From Camphora micrantha (lineage: Eukaryota; Streptophyta; Magnoliopsida; Laurales; Lauraceae), in contig QPKB01000001.1 of the NCBI GenBank assembly GCA_003546025.1, forward strand, positions 56,373,118 through 56,437,117: a stretch of 64,000 nucleotides of DNA, written 5' to 3'. The translations under genes were made by a program, and so were the position numbers. Each line of letters opens with the position of its first letter. Position 1 is the first letter of the stretch. Below are positions 24,801 through 38,021 of this stretch, piece by piece. The notes below the pieces were generated by a model. That model saw nothing but the letters and a program-made list of their open reading frames with translations. It was not told the origin of the DNA and did no database searches.

Positions 24801-27750
24801 ATTGGATGCTTTATTTCTTTTTCTTTTTCAAAATTCCCTCCAGCTCAATGGGATTGGAGGTAAATTTTTTTTTTTTTTTTTTTATTTTGGTAAAAGAAAA
24901 TTCATTCAATTCAGAAACCCTAAAACAAATGCAAGAACTAATGACCAAAACTTAGCCACAAAACAGCTCCCCAATCAGCAACCTACCCATAAGAATAACA
25001 ACGCCCTTTCCCAATCTATATCCTGATAACTAGAAAAAAGAGAGCATAGACAACAAATGGGCTGCATGGGTTAAGACTTCTGCAGAAAATTCATTTGAAA
25101 AGCATCATGCTAATCCAATTCAAGGCTCCAAACTCAGCAACTAGAGGAAGCATCAGGTCAAACAAAATTAAAAAGTTGATACCAAGAGAAATTCAAGGCG
25201 GGTGGTCAGTTTCGCAGCTGTGGTCTTTTCGTATATATATGCTAAGGTTAAAAACTGAACATTCATTTTCTAAAAGGTGAGACTGGCAAAAGACCTGTGC
25301 ATGCAATAGCAAATGAAACCAAACAGCAGGAGCAAACTGTATACAGTATACACTCCACGATTTTGTATAAACTGCTCACAGAAAGAACTAGTAAGAAAGC
25401 AAATGAAACTCAACTTGCATGTATCATCTTTAAATTAGGTATACACACACAGAGTTACTAAGTATGCATCCATTGCATCATAAGAACCGACTGTCCAACT
25501 ACAGATAAAAATTATATAATTACTAATACCAGAGGACTCCAACAAGTTTATATAGCAAGAACAAGAGTGACCCCCACAATATAACCCATCTGTTATTGAA
25601 GTGGTTGCAGTAAGTCTTTCATATGACTTACACATTCTGCAACATGCTGCATTTATCGAATGACCAAAACTGCTGCTTCCTCCTCAATTGGATACCTTCA
25701 AAACCAACAATAATAGATATTATTGCCTTACAATGCAAAATAGATGCTTAACTACGTTGCCACAGAACATATGCAAGAGTAAAAGGAAAAAATGAGAAGC
25801 TATGGAGTAAACTTGAGGAGACAAACTAGAAATTACAAAAAAAAAAAAAAAAAAAAAAGACCACACAATTGGTGTACTTTAGTAGATTATCTTCAGAGAA
25901 CACAGAGAGGGTTTGTGTTTCAAGTCATCTCTTTGGTACACACAGCAATGTTCAAAGTAGATATGCAAATGTTTAAAAAAAGGAAAAAGAAAAAGAAAAG
26001 AAAATGCTGCACATTCTTCAGTTTTACCACCGAGTCACAAACTATCATCTAAAACAAAAGGTATTCAAAGAAATTTTCGTTCTTCCCCATTAACACCCAA
26101 GAAATGGGTCCAGTAAAGAAGTCAAACCCGAGAACTACCAAGAGCCATAAAACTTTGAACCTTCTTGAAAGTTCACGAACGCACACAGAAAACCCAAAAC
26201 AATGTAGATGTACACATGAGAAGCCTTCACGAGAGAGCTTAAGGCACAATACCCAAAAGAGAGTGGCAGATGGTAAGGAATAGCCAGAAGTTCAGTTTGT
26301 ATAGGCTGAATTAGAGAATACAGTAGTTCAGTTTGTTGATTTAGATTTCCTAACTTTGGTCCCAAATCTCATGAACACCCTTTTTTTTCGTTTTGCATCC
26401 CAATTCTTTGACAAAAATTCCATCCATTAAGGGAAAAACTTATTCAAGTTTTTCTGTCTTCTTTGAATACGCAAGTGATTCTCAACCCCAAAATCTCAGC
26501 ATAAATCTTTTATTGGGGTTTCCCCGCAGCTGCCTTATACTGTAGAGCCCCTTCTTTTCATACAAGTTATCATTTCAAAATATATATATATATATATCAA
26601 GAACACATATAGTTAAATTGACTAGGATTTAATTTCCATGCCCATTAATTACCAGTTACCACCTTCCATCTTTGACTTTATATGTTCAATTCACTTTTTA
26701 CTATTAAAAAAATAGAACTTTTATTTTTCAATGTTGACTCAAAATGAAACTCCAAAATGAACACTGAACTGGCCAAAATGTTTCGGTCCGAAGTCAAACG
26801 AAAAAAGGATTTGAACCGAAATTGACTACTATGGCTTAAAGCAACCCAAGCACAAGGGCTCTATCCACTCGTAGCATGTGAAGAAGTTTCAAGTCCTTAA
26901 TGCTCAACATTGTCGATGCCGGTGAAAGATTGGTTGTTCTTCAATTATGCTCAAAATCCCTAGGCCCGACTCCTAAGACAAAATCTACATGGGTTTTTCA
27001 TGTTTAAATCCCCTTTAAGAACAACAACAACAAAGCTTGATTGAAGACTTTAGACCAACATAGGACTTTGGTATTTTCAAATCTGACACATTAAGTGAAG
27101 GTTCAAAACCTCGTTCACCTTCATTTATTCATGATCTTAGTAAGATGTACCTGATCATTCCTGCACTTGTTCCTTTTTATTTTATTTTTTTCATTTATAA
27201 ATTGCGGGGAATTGTTATTTTAAAGAGGATTTTAACATGAAAAATCCGTGTAGATTTTGTCTTGTGAGTCAGGCCCAGCAAATGGAAAGAATAATTAAGA
27301 CAGAAAGCCTTTCTTCTTCTTCTTCTTCTTCTTCCTCCATGTGATTTTCTTGAAGCAGTGCAACAAACTGTGAAAAATCCTTTGTTCAAAAAGCTCACTA
27401 TGAAAGTTTCTTCGTTCAAGAAGCTCCACCCATCATCAAGTCAACCCAAGAGAAAGCTTTCACATTCTGGGGTAAGGCAATCCACATTCATTGTGGCATG
27501 TATGGGACTAATCTTGACTAAAGATTGCGTCATAGACATGATTTAGCCTCCAATCAGATGAAAGTTTTTTCTTCCTTTTTCTAATTTAATTATTAAAGAT
27601 TCTCACAAACTTAACCATTCAATGGGAAAAATTAACAACCTTAACCTCATATCTCAAACTTCAAGAAAGAAAAAAAAAAAAGCAGAAGAGGAAAAAATAA
27701 TAACCAAGCCAATGAAGAAATCTCCCACTTACCATATCAAAATCTCCATT
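21855..27750. other. Intergenic region, no supported gene
   Basis: The left end should contain the 5' leader and promoter of the leftward prolidase gene. From about 22434 'GGTGGCGGACTCAGGATTTTC' resembles a hAT-type transposon terminus. Poly-T/poly-A runs occur at 23550-23569, 24779-24793, 24866-24883 and 25838-25858. The stretch 24865-25023 reads on the minus strand like a LINE 3' end next to an A-rich tail. AAGAACAACAACAACAAAGC near 27017 resembles another minus-strand LINE tail. The stretch 25400-26400 was searched for exons and none was recognised. The right end holds the TIM17 3' UTR on the minus strand. Confidence 0.6.
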
Positions 27751-28434
27751 TCACTTGTACTCAAAAGATGGAATTGGTGTGCTCTGTGTATCAAAGCTCT
27801 CCAAAATCTCCGTCTTGGTTCCATCCTTTTCTGCCTCTTTCTTCCCACCACCAAAAATCCCTCCAAACCAGGAAGATGATGAAGATGAATCCTGCCCAGA
27901 ACCTTGTGCCATTGAAGCAGGCACATGACCAGGAACCTGCCCCATCGGCGGAAAGCCAGGCACTCCAGCCACATTTGGCATCTGCATCTGCTCCTCCATG
28001 GGCGGGAAATTCTGCGGGGCACTAAGCACCCTATTCAGCATAATTCCAGCACCCTCAATGAGAGCCAAGAGAACCCCACCAAAGAGAGCAGCGCGGGAGG
28101 CAGTGGCCATGCCCTGGCGCATCTGGAGGAACCCGCCGGTGGCCGCACCGGCTATGATAGAGTTCCAGGGATCCTCCTTCTGGCGGAGATAGACCATGGT
28201 GCAGTCAAAGGTGGAGAATAGACCGCCCCAGACGGCAAAGCTGCCTCCAATGCGAGGAGCGTTCATTCGCACCGCTTGCGTGCCGCCCAGGAGGCGCTCG
28301 CCCTTCGGAGAGTTGTAGATGCCCTTAATGAAATGAAAGGCCGAGCCGCCCACAGCTCCCATGCCAAAGGCTCCGCCTATGTCGTCAAGGATCCGGTCTG
28401 GGCATGGTTCCCTTGAAGTCTCCGGCGTTCCCAT
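27751..28434 (-). CDS. TIM17: Mitochondrial import inner membrane translocase subunit TIM17
   Basis: A single-exon, 227-residue protein. TIM17 is a core subunit of the TIM23 (presequence) translocase, moving matrix- and inner-membrane-bound preproteins across the inner mitochondrial membrane. Four hydrophobic segments are visible at about residues 17-38, 62-79, 88-104 and 113-133. The PRAT-family motif is complete: Gly70-x2-Phe73-x10-Arg84-x3-Asp88-x6-Ala95-Gly96-x3-Gly100. Cys11 and Cys78 sit where yeast Tim17 has its Cys10-Cys77 disulfide. The region after about 135 is a Met/Pro/Gln-rich then Ser/Gly/Lys-rich tail, the C-terminal extension typical of plant TIM17-2-like proteins and absent from the short yeast form. 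The lack of introns is normal for plant TIM17 genes. The start ATG begins MGTPETSREPCPDRIL, the expected N-terminus. No stops or frameshifts; apparently functional. Confidence 0.97.
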   Translation of the reverse strand: MGTPETSREPCPDRILDDIGGAFGMGAVGGSAFHFIKGIYNSPKGERLLGGTQAVRMNAPRIGGSFAVWGGLFSTFDCTMVYLRQKEDPWNSIIAGAATGGFLQMRQGMATASRAALFGGVLLALIEGAGIMLNRVLSAPQNFPPMEEQMQMPNVAGVPGFPPMGQVPGHVPASMAQGSGQDSSSSSSWFGGIFGGGKKEAEKDGTKTEILESFDTQSTPIPSFEYK

Positions 28435-29052
28435 AGATATATATATAGAGAGATGGATCGATAGAGGGAGATTCTAGGGTTTTGTTCTTCTCTATCAGAA
28501 ATCAAAGGTCGTCTTTTTCTCACCTGAAAGACCGAAAGTTCGAATCTTTATGGTGTTTTCCAATTGAAAACAGCGAGATGATTAATGGGTTTTGCTCTAT
28601 ATCATTCAAAGATCTGCCACGAGAATGGCAGAGATAGAAGATTCAAGGGTTTTGTAAGCGTATTGAGCTATTCTAGGGTTTTGAAGTTAGAAAACAGCAA
28701 ATAGATGATTCTAGGGTTTACCTTTATTCTCTTTCGAAGATCAGAAACGGAAAAAAAAAAAAAGAGAAGAAATCTTCCGTTCCTACCTTTTTGGATTCCT
28801 TCTGATCGAGCGATGATTATGAACGTATTCGCTTCCTGTCACTGTTGATGGGAGAAGAAATGATTTGAAAACCCTAGAACCGCATACAAGGAGAGAGATG
28901 GCGGCGATGGGGCGCAAAAACAATGCTAGCTAATACTATAGCTTGAAAAGGGGAGGCCCTAACAACATAGTCCTTGTAAGCTTATGGTAAATAGTCTTCA
29001 AATTTCGAGGTTGAGATGAACATCTAGCTCTCTATTTTTTATTTCACTTTAG
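28435..29052. other. TIM17 5' leader/promoter region
   Basis: Read on the minus strand this is upstream of TIM17. It contains repeated CTAGGGTTTT/AACCCTAGA-type motifs (at about 28470, 28672, 28712 and 28870), which resemble telo-box-like elements often found near plant housekeeping and translation or mitochondrial genes. A TATA-like run lies immediately before the ATG (28437-28446). No transcription start can be fixed. Confidence 0.4.
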
Positions 29053-30054
29053 TGTTGTTTAGCATCACTACTCTTTTTCTCTATTTCTTTAAGATCTCTT
29101 AAGTGGGCAGAAATTTTTATAAAAAAAAAAGGGCAATTGGTGGCGTATTTCACTCTAGAAAAGTAGAGGCAATACCTCTTTTTTTCACCGCCCACCATTA
29201 GATGCACGTAGAAAATAAAAAGAAAAATAGAGGAGAGAGTGAACATTGGATTTGGCCTAACACCCAATTCGATTTTTCTTTTTTCAAAATCTAGGAGTGT
29301 AAATCAATATTCCAAATGGTTGCAAAATGTTCATAAGATCAAACAATGCCATGACAATAAAGTTTAGCCGTTGGATCATCCTCAATCTCGAGATATGTGC
29401 AAAAAAAATTGAGTCGTGAGAATTAATTTTCTAGAATTTGTGGGCCCCAAACAAAAGATCTAAACCGTTAGGTCTCTTTGGAAGGCTGGAAGCGTCTATA
29501 TGGTCAGTTGTCAAGACTTGATACCTTGTGAATTTTGAGATATTTTTTAAAATAAAATCAACCATTGATATATCATACTCAATTTTGGATTTATCCATGA
29601 GCAATAATGTTTTTCAATTTTTTTATATTATTTCTAGGATAGTAAATCACGATCTAAACTGTTAGAATTTTTTTAAGACTAAGCCCAGTTATGAGACCAA
29701 ATTTCAACCGTTGGATTATCACCAATCTCAAAATATGAGCAAAAAAAAAAAAAAAATGTGAGCCATTTGATATCATGTTTTGGATTATTTGAGCCCCAAA
29801 CACAAAATCCAAACCGTTAAATCTCTTTAGAAGTCTAAACATGGCCATATGGTCAATTTTTAAGGCATACCTTTTGGATCTGGATAAATTTGTGAAAAAT
29901 CTCAAATATTGTTATAAAAAAAAAAGTCTATTTAACATTGATCATTGCGTTACCAAACACTCCTTTTGATTATAAGCTCTTTTTTATGAATCTTTTTTTA
30001 ATGGCTCTATTTTGATGGGTCTATTCAAAAAAGAGTAGAGATACCAAACAAGCC
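29053..30054. mobile_element. PIF/Harbinger (Tourist-like) nonautonomous element, about 1 kb
   Basis: The left end GTGTTGTTTAGCATCACTAC and the right end (on the other strand GGCTTGTTTGGTATCTCTAC) are imperfect inverted repeats, with TTA/TAG 3-bp flanks. The right end shares 'ATGGCTCTAT...GAGTAGA' with the elements at 36502-36773 and 54462-55009, so they are one family. The interior contains a degenerate direct repeat with a period near 341 bp (29367 and 29708, motif CCGTTGGAT...CAATCTC). Confidence 0.6.
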
Positions 30055-33000
30055 TAGACCATGGTCACCTATCAGCTAAGGAGTGATAGATAAAGTATAT
30101 ACCAAACAAGCCCTTAAACCTTAGAGATCAGTCCGTGCCTACATATGTTATACCAAGGGCTTATTTTTTTAGTAGAATTTATGGAATATCTGTCTTTTTG
30201 AAATCCTCCGATACGGTGGAATTCCAAAATGTTCCATTGTACTTGAGCATCTAGAAGTTCCACTAAAAAGCAAAATAACTGGAATTTCTGAATTTCCAAA
30301 CATCATTTGAGACCATTTTGGTGGCTCTAATTTTGAAAGACTTCTGAAGGAATATGGTATTTGTAAATGCGAGGAGACAAGATGTCATATAATGTTCAAA
30401 AAAATCCAACATTATAAATTCGAATTTCTATAAAAAAAAATACGCCCTAAAATTTTTTTAAGTTAGCATGATCCAAGCTCACAAGAACTGGCCAAAACAA
30501 CACGTGGGTCCACCTTTGCAAAATCTAAGGGACAGTTTTTAGGTGTAGGACACAAGCAGTTTGATCACCACTTGGGATTGTAAAAAAGAGCGAAGCTTTA
30601 GACTTAAAAACTAAAAGATCAATTAAAGTTATCTATGTGATACTCAGGTACCAACACCCACTCACTCAACTATCATAATGGAGTTACATATATAGTAAGG
30701 TGAGCCAAAAGAAGAGCACAACCATATGTCAGAGTTTCGGAGAGTGTGGGCATCCACAATTCAGATAAGAGGAGACTCTCTTAAGGCTCATATCACAATC
30801 CTACTGCCAAGAAGTAATGCAGAAGCTTACACCAACATCTTCTACTCTCGTCCCAACAGCTCGCTCAGGACTAACCCAGCCATCTACAGACTACAGAGGG
30901 ATCCCTCAACATGCAGTTAAATCCCAAAAGCATGCGTCTTTTGGAAGAGGACAAAAGAAAAACCTCAAACTTTACAGCTCTAATGAGGAGGTTGTTTTTT
31001 TTTTTTTTTTTTTTAACCATGTCATCAGAATACTATTTGAGAGGAAAATGTTTTCTGCTTTTCTTATATTCTATTTGACTTATATTCTCTATTCCTCTGC
31101 TTTTTTGTATATAAAAGAGTATCTCCATCATCGTTTGATATAACAAAAACGATTTTATCTGTTCCTTTGCTTTTTTTTCTGAGCAAACAAACGAGAAGGG
31201 AGTTTACACTTCAGGTTGATTGTGCGATTGGACCTAAAGGTTGGCCGTTGTATCCTAGGGGCAGTTCTGCCGTGATAACCTTTCGCACATGGATTTCATC
31301 CAAATGGGCGAAACTCTTCCTAAAGAGAGCATCCTCAGACGTGCATCGGTTACAGATCTACTACAGTGGCTGCTCTTTCTATTCCGCAAATCACAATTGC
31401 AGTCTTCAACAATCAGATACAATTGTTTTAATTTAAATTCTATTTGACAGCGTTCTGTACTGTAACCAACACGTACTACTGACTGGAAAAAATACTGCAA
31501 ATCAAAGTTAGGCTCGTTGTGAGACCAAATATATAACAATATGATTAAAACTATATAAGTCAAAAAGAGATCCGTAATTCTTGGGTTTTAACCAATCTCA
31601 AGAATTCTTCCAATCCTATAAATCCATGAGCATAGATCACCTTAGAAATTTAAAACTCACCTAAAATTCTGCTAACCATAGTATGCAAAATCGAAATCAT
31701 ATTGCAAATCGTTCATGCCCATGAATCTAATTGAATCGTAAGTAGTAGGATTTTTAATTTTTCTAATAAAAATGAGAAATAATTAAAAACTAAAAGAAAA
31801 TAAAAAATAATTATTCAATAATCATCCATTTTTCCATTTATAGCAATATAAATATAATAACAAGTAAGTCTATCTTACAATCATATCAAAACATCATGAC
31901 ACAAACACACATATATGAAATAAATGATGTGTAAATAGTTAAATAAGTTTAAAGTATCAACATTTTTTTATATTATCTTTAAATAAAAAATAAATCGTCT
32001 ATCTTACACAATGATATCTCTTCTAGTCAAGAAAGTGTTCATGAAGGAAAAAACCAAATAGAAAAAGAACAAGATATAAACACGCACCATGCATACAGTC
32101 AAACATTTTAATTAAATGCATGTTCTTTATTCATCTTTAAAATCCTATCAAAGCTGGAAAAAAAAAATCTTAACTGATTTCTTTAACTGCTAAATATATG
32201 TTTAAACATAAAAGTATTAAAAGAAAGAAAGAATAAGGAAAAGAAGGTAAAAAATTATTAATATTAATTTATTGATTGTAGCCATTTTCACTTATCATAA
32301 TTGCTTCAATAGCGTGATTTGATGGGACAAGTATCGAATTATAGGATTCACACTTGAATCCTAAGATTTATTTATAAATGAAATTCATTACATAGATACA
32401 AATCATTTTTCTTAAAGATTCGGGATATTAATTGGGATTTAAAATACGAATCCTAGGTTTCTGTTAACCATGTTGCTGACTGTTGAAACCAATCATGTTG
32501 TGCCGGCCGAGCAGGAATCCAAGGGCCTGAAAACACAACAGCCTTGAGGCAGGCTCGGGTCAGGACCTGCCCCGACCAATGAGAACTCTTAATAACAGAT
32601 GAACACATGATGGCTGGTCTTGTCAAGATACATAAGCCGCCCACATCACATCCTAATGGCCTCTAAAGCACAATCACATCGGTTGGCCTTATATATATAT
32701 ATAAGGTAATATTTAGGTCAGAACTGTTATCGCCTATTATGGGAGAACTTTTTTGTAAGGCCAGTTGTGGGCTCCATTTGAGATGAAACCAGGGGGATGG
32801 AAAGATCCATGTAAGACTACTCCAAATATCAAATTTGAAACCCATGCCCCTAACCCCTTGATCCATGGCCTACAAATTTAATGGCTTCATATTAAAAAAA
32901 GTATTTAACTCTCAATCCAACAGTTCAGTCCATTCGGATATATGCTAGTCCTTTGGATTAGTAACTATCAAGGGATTCTCTATTGGTTACTAGGTTTTGA

Positions 33001-34055
33001 TGGATTGCTAGTTGGGCCCCATAAAAAAATTCCCATCTAATAAATGAGAACTAGTTCTCACTTAAATATTTCCCTTTTTGAACACGATAGCCACAAGGCC
33101 TTCTAAAGGGAAATGGAACACGAACTCCTGTAAACCGTGCCTTCAGAAAATTGATGGAAAGAGACAATGCCAACTGCTATATAGCATGGATTGGAGGCAG
33201 CAGGCAGAGAGCTGCTGATAGGAAAACCCTACTCCAATGGCAGCTCTGCTTGAAAAACTAGCCTAGCCACACAGCAATTGATCAAGAACCCAGTAGTATC
33301 CTCCTCCATATTGTCCTCGAGTTTTAACACTCAGACCAATCACCAATCACCGCTAAACCAGGTCATTAGATTGAAATGGAGCAAGAACCCCAAACCTAGT
33401 GTGTGAAATATATATATCATTGAAATACAAATTGCAGGTGAAAAAGAACACAACAGACGCTTATTTAGAAAAAAAAAAGTATAATTATCAAATTTACAAA
33501 TTGTTAACTGTCAGATAAACATAACCCCCATAGAAGTACGGCTAACTAAACACTTACATACCAACTTTACCTCACCCCCAGTTCGTGTGGCAATCAATGC
33601 TGTCAACAGAAAGAAGGGTTAGCGCAGATGACGAAAATAATCATGACTGACTCTCACAAGCTCTCAAAAAGATCCAACAATACAAGCCCCACCCAAGGCG
33701 ACGATGAGATTGGTGTACAGGAGCACATTTGCATTTAAGTCGCAGACCCAGCAGCATTGAACAGTCATCATTTTGGTTGTAGGAGAGAGCTAAAATCACA
33801 TTTCTGGAACTAAACATTAAGAAAAGAAGCGAATCTTTTCTGAAAAGAATCAGATTTTAAGCTGCCCGACCAGAGAACAAAAGACATTTTCACTTCCTGG
33901 TGGATTCTGACAGTCTTCTCTGGACGCCATATGAGCATTGTCCTACAACATAAGGATGCTGGAGCCTCTGATGAATGCAATCATCATCTTGCTGGTGACT
34001 GCTTTCACTGATAGCAGTCCAAAAAACTTGCCAAGTGTTTCTTCTGACACCATCT
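30055..34055. other. Intergenic region, no supported gene
   Basis: No exon of a recognisable protein was found. It holds fragments of MITE ends (ATACCAAACAAGCCC near 30100), a poly-T run at 30995-31014, AT-rich low-complexity sequence at 31740-32300, and a TA-tract palindrome at about 32688-32706 (CCTTATATATATATATAAGG). The right end contains the 3' UTR of the leftward PP2A-B55 gene. Confidence 0.6.
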
Positions 34056-37000
34056 TCAAGCATAATACATGTACAGGCTGTTTGCAGCAGCGCAAGCAAT
34101 AGAATTTTCGGTTGGATGCCACGCTAGGTGGAGCAACTTTGATGTGAAATCATAAGTATTTCCATTCGTGTCGACACCTGGGCTTTCAGCTCCTGTCATA
34201 GATTCAAATGTCAAAGGTATAAGCTGCAGAAGGAGAATTTCATAAAAGAAATGATCCAATTTGGTAATATTGCAGCTTGGTAAAACAGAAAGAAACAAGC
34301 TAAGAAAATGCCTGCGACAGCCACAAATGTGAATACAGGTTAATACCAACAATTGAACACTGACCTCGTCTTACAACACGTGATAGAGTGGTCAGAGATC
34401 TTGACGGCCTTGAGGGCGTTTGCACTTGTCTCCTAAATGAAAGTAACATAGTGGAATGAAGTCAAGTGCATGTAAAAGATCACTGTATTTCTCATGGATA
34501 CTCCAAAGAATAGAATAAATTTCTTGTGCCAGATTAATTGACCACATGAAAAATCAAATTTCAAACCTTTGACTTTAATAATCTATTATCATTTAAAAAT
34601 GCTATCATTGTAGTCATCATTGCCATTACACTATAATATAAGCACTACCTCGTAGGGTTTTTGCTCGCTTCCAAAGTTGTAGCCTCGTTGCTGCCCGGAA
34701 CACAACCAAACACACGAAACAGGTTGCTGGGATAAGAAAAAATGGCCTTAGTAACATAGTTGTAAGGTTAGGTAATCAAGATTTGGTGTTCAACGCAAGA
34801 ATTAGTTTCCAGAAGACATTGCAACCTGTAGGAGCCAGTTGCAACTCTGAGTCCATCTCCACTCAGGCAGCACTCAAATTTATCAAAAATAGAATCATTT
34901 TCATATAAATCAACAAGCTGCACAAGGAAATAGGATTCTAATCAGAATATGAACTACATAAATTTGCACCGACACCAGCAACTATGTCTTGTCTACTCAG
35001 AACAAATGTCATTAAAAACAAAAAACTTACCCTAGGCCTTAAATATTCATGAACCTGGAAAGTTGCAACAGGTCCAGAATCCATATTTATGTCCCACAGC
35101 TGATAAAGCACATGAGAAAACACATGTAAAAATATAAAATTAAAAATTAAAAAAAGGATTAAGCCTTCAGGTGCATAGCAACATGACTAAATAAACAGTT
35201 TAAGAAGAATAAAGACACTCGTTATTGAATGAAGATAGGCCTCTAAAGGCATCAGTGTAATGAAATAATGATCATTAAACTGTCAAATGCTGCAATGCAT
35301 CAGTGATTCTTCAAGCTAAAAAGACAGAAACCTGGACCATGGAATAGTATCAAGCAGTACCAACTGGTTCACAATTTTTAGACAAGAAAGTTGCCATCGG
35401 AAAAAAAAAACTACAAATAATTTACTGGTAGCAGCCCCAAAGGAGTTCTATCTAATTTGCTTCTCTAAAATCCAAATAGAAGAGGATTTTATCAGCATTT
35501 GGAACTTAAAGCAATGATACTGAGGAAAATCTTTCTCAACTTCCACAAAGTTCTACTAGGACTCACAAAACTCAAGAAAGAATCTTCTCCACTCCTAAAG
35601 CAAGGAGCTCAACACATCCATCAAAGAGAATGAATTTCAATTATTATAAATGGCAGCAGTCAATTAATGGAAAAATAACGAGAGAAGGGGAAAAAAATTC
35701 ATATGGTCTTTATCAATCTAGAGAAAGCCTACAACAGGGTACCTAGAGATTTGATTTGCCGAGTTTTAGATAGAAGTATCCCAAGAGGTTATATTGACAT
35801 CAATAAAAACATGAATGAAGCAACAGTAACTAGTGTGCGAGCTACCTGTAGACAAACTAATGAATTTCCAGTAACCATGGTTCGCATCAAAGGTCAGCTT
35901 TAAGCCCTTATCTCTTTACACTGATTATGGATGAATTAATACTCAAATCCAAGAGGAGGCATCTTGGTGTATGTTGTTTGCAAATGATATGACATTGGTA
36001 GATGAATTGAGAGATGGCGTGGATGTGAAGCTTCAAAGATGGCGAGACTCGGGAGTCTTTATAATCCAAGGGCATTAAAATCAGTCGTACAAAGATAGAA
36101 TATATGAATTGCAACTCCAGTGGGGATGTGCAAAGAGATGAAACTCCTATGATTATTGAAGATCAAGAGATGCAACCAAAAGATTCGTTCCAATACCTTG
36201 GCTCAACAATTAGTAAGGATGGAAAGATTGAGGAAGATGTAGAACATAGGATAAGAGCAGAATGGTTGAATTGGAGACTTGCTTCTTGAATGTTTTGTGA
36301 TCGACGCATACCACCAAGATTGAAGGGAAAATATTGCAAAACAACGATTAGACCAGCTACGATCTATGGAACAGAATATTAGCCAATCAAGAAGCAACAT
36401 GCACAAAAAAAGTGCAGGGGTAGGTAAAATTGGGAAACATAGGATCAGGGATGAGTGCTTTCGCGGGCATTTAGGGGTAGCATCCATAAGCGATAAATTA
36501 AGCTCATGTTTGACAACTCTATTTCCAACTTCTATTTGTCTAAATGTCTAAAACGGATAGAGGTTTGGAAAATAAGAGCATTTGGCACACAATACTACCA
36601 TCTACCCGCTTTAGAGAAGTAGAGGCAAATCCTCTTAAAATGAAAGGCCCCATTTCTCGGCCTGTGAAATAAAATTTTACTGTTACAAAAAAAATCTAGG
36701 CCTGTGAAAATAAAAGCTTTAGTCTCTTTTTTATGGCTCTATCAGACTAAGAGTAGAAATGCCAAACAAGGCCTAGGAGAGACTCATTTAAGATGGTCCG
36801 GGCTTGTCCAATGCAAGCCAGCAACGACACTATTAAGGAAAAGTTTTTTATGCAAGTTGATGGCCCACCAAGGAAAAGGGGTAGGCCAAAAAGGACATGG
36901 ATAGAAGCAATAAAGATAGATATGAAGAAGTGCAACCTATATGAGGATCTCACCAAAGATAGATCGGAATAAAGAAACAAAATTCATGTAGCCGACTCCT

Positions 37001-37290
37001 ACACAGTTGGAACAAGGCTTTGATGATGACTGATGAGTCGTCAAATTTGCATTCTTAAGTCAGTTTCCATTTTCTACATTTAGCAAAACTACAACTGGAA
37101 TAAAGATTTTTTTTTTTTTAAATGCAGTAAGAAGAACAAATAATTACAATATACAATTTCCATTCAAGAGTAGAGATAGGATAAGATTGCAAGGATTGAT
37201 GTCGTCAGTCTCTGTGTGTTTTAACTCCTCCTATCTCATTAATTAGTCTCTTGTGTGCCCTTTCACTCAGACTAAGGCATGCACAAACAT

Positions 37291-37341
<51 letters not shown>

Positions 37342-37985
37342 CATTCACAATCAGATTTTAGAATTTAGAAAGATGGCTATTTGGACACAATTTGTTTTTA
37401 TGAGTAGAACCACTAGGTTGACCTATAGATGGGACGAGTTATAATGATGATGATGATGGTGATGACAATAAATTATATTAATGTAAAATTGTATGAATTG
37501 TGAACCTTAAGAGTCATATAGTCGCGACTGAGGATGTGTCTTCCATCCTTTGCAAATTTAATATCTGATATTGAAGCAATAATCTCTGTAAAAAAGGACC
37601 TTGACCCAGGAGCCTCCTGCTCCTCAAACCTAGAAATGGCAAGATATCGTTAATCAGTCCAACTAATACTTGAAAATATGGTTTAAAATTAATTTTCACA
37701 TCAATATATTGAAGTGTTCTATGATTTTATACAATTCCAAAATAATATTATAGTGGTTTACTGAGAAGAAGAGACAAGAAGAACAAAGGAATGCCAAAGA
37801 ATTGCTTACAATTTGGAATGAGTATCACACAATGCTGATTGCCGCAGGTCAATAAGGCGAATTGAGCCCTTTGAGCTACTATATGCTAACATATGACAAT
37901 AGGTAGGATGGAACTCAGCAGATGTTATCACCTCTGCAAGTATAAGATCAAAAATTAAAGTTTATCAAAGGAAGTGTCAAAAGAA

Positions 37986-38021
<36 letters not shown>

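Noticed and set aside
30726..31436. Overlapping short open frames of about 90-108 codons
   Set aside because: They cross a poly-T run, have no recognisable motif and share no splice-compatible neighbours.
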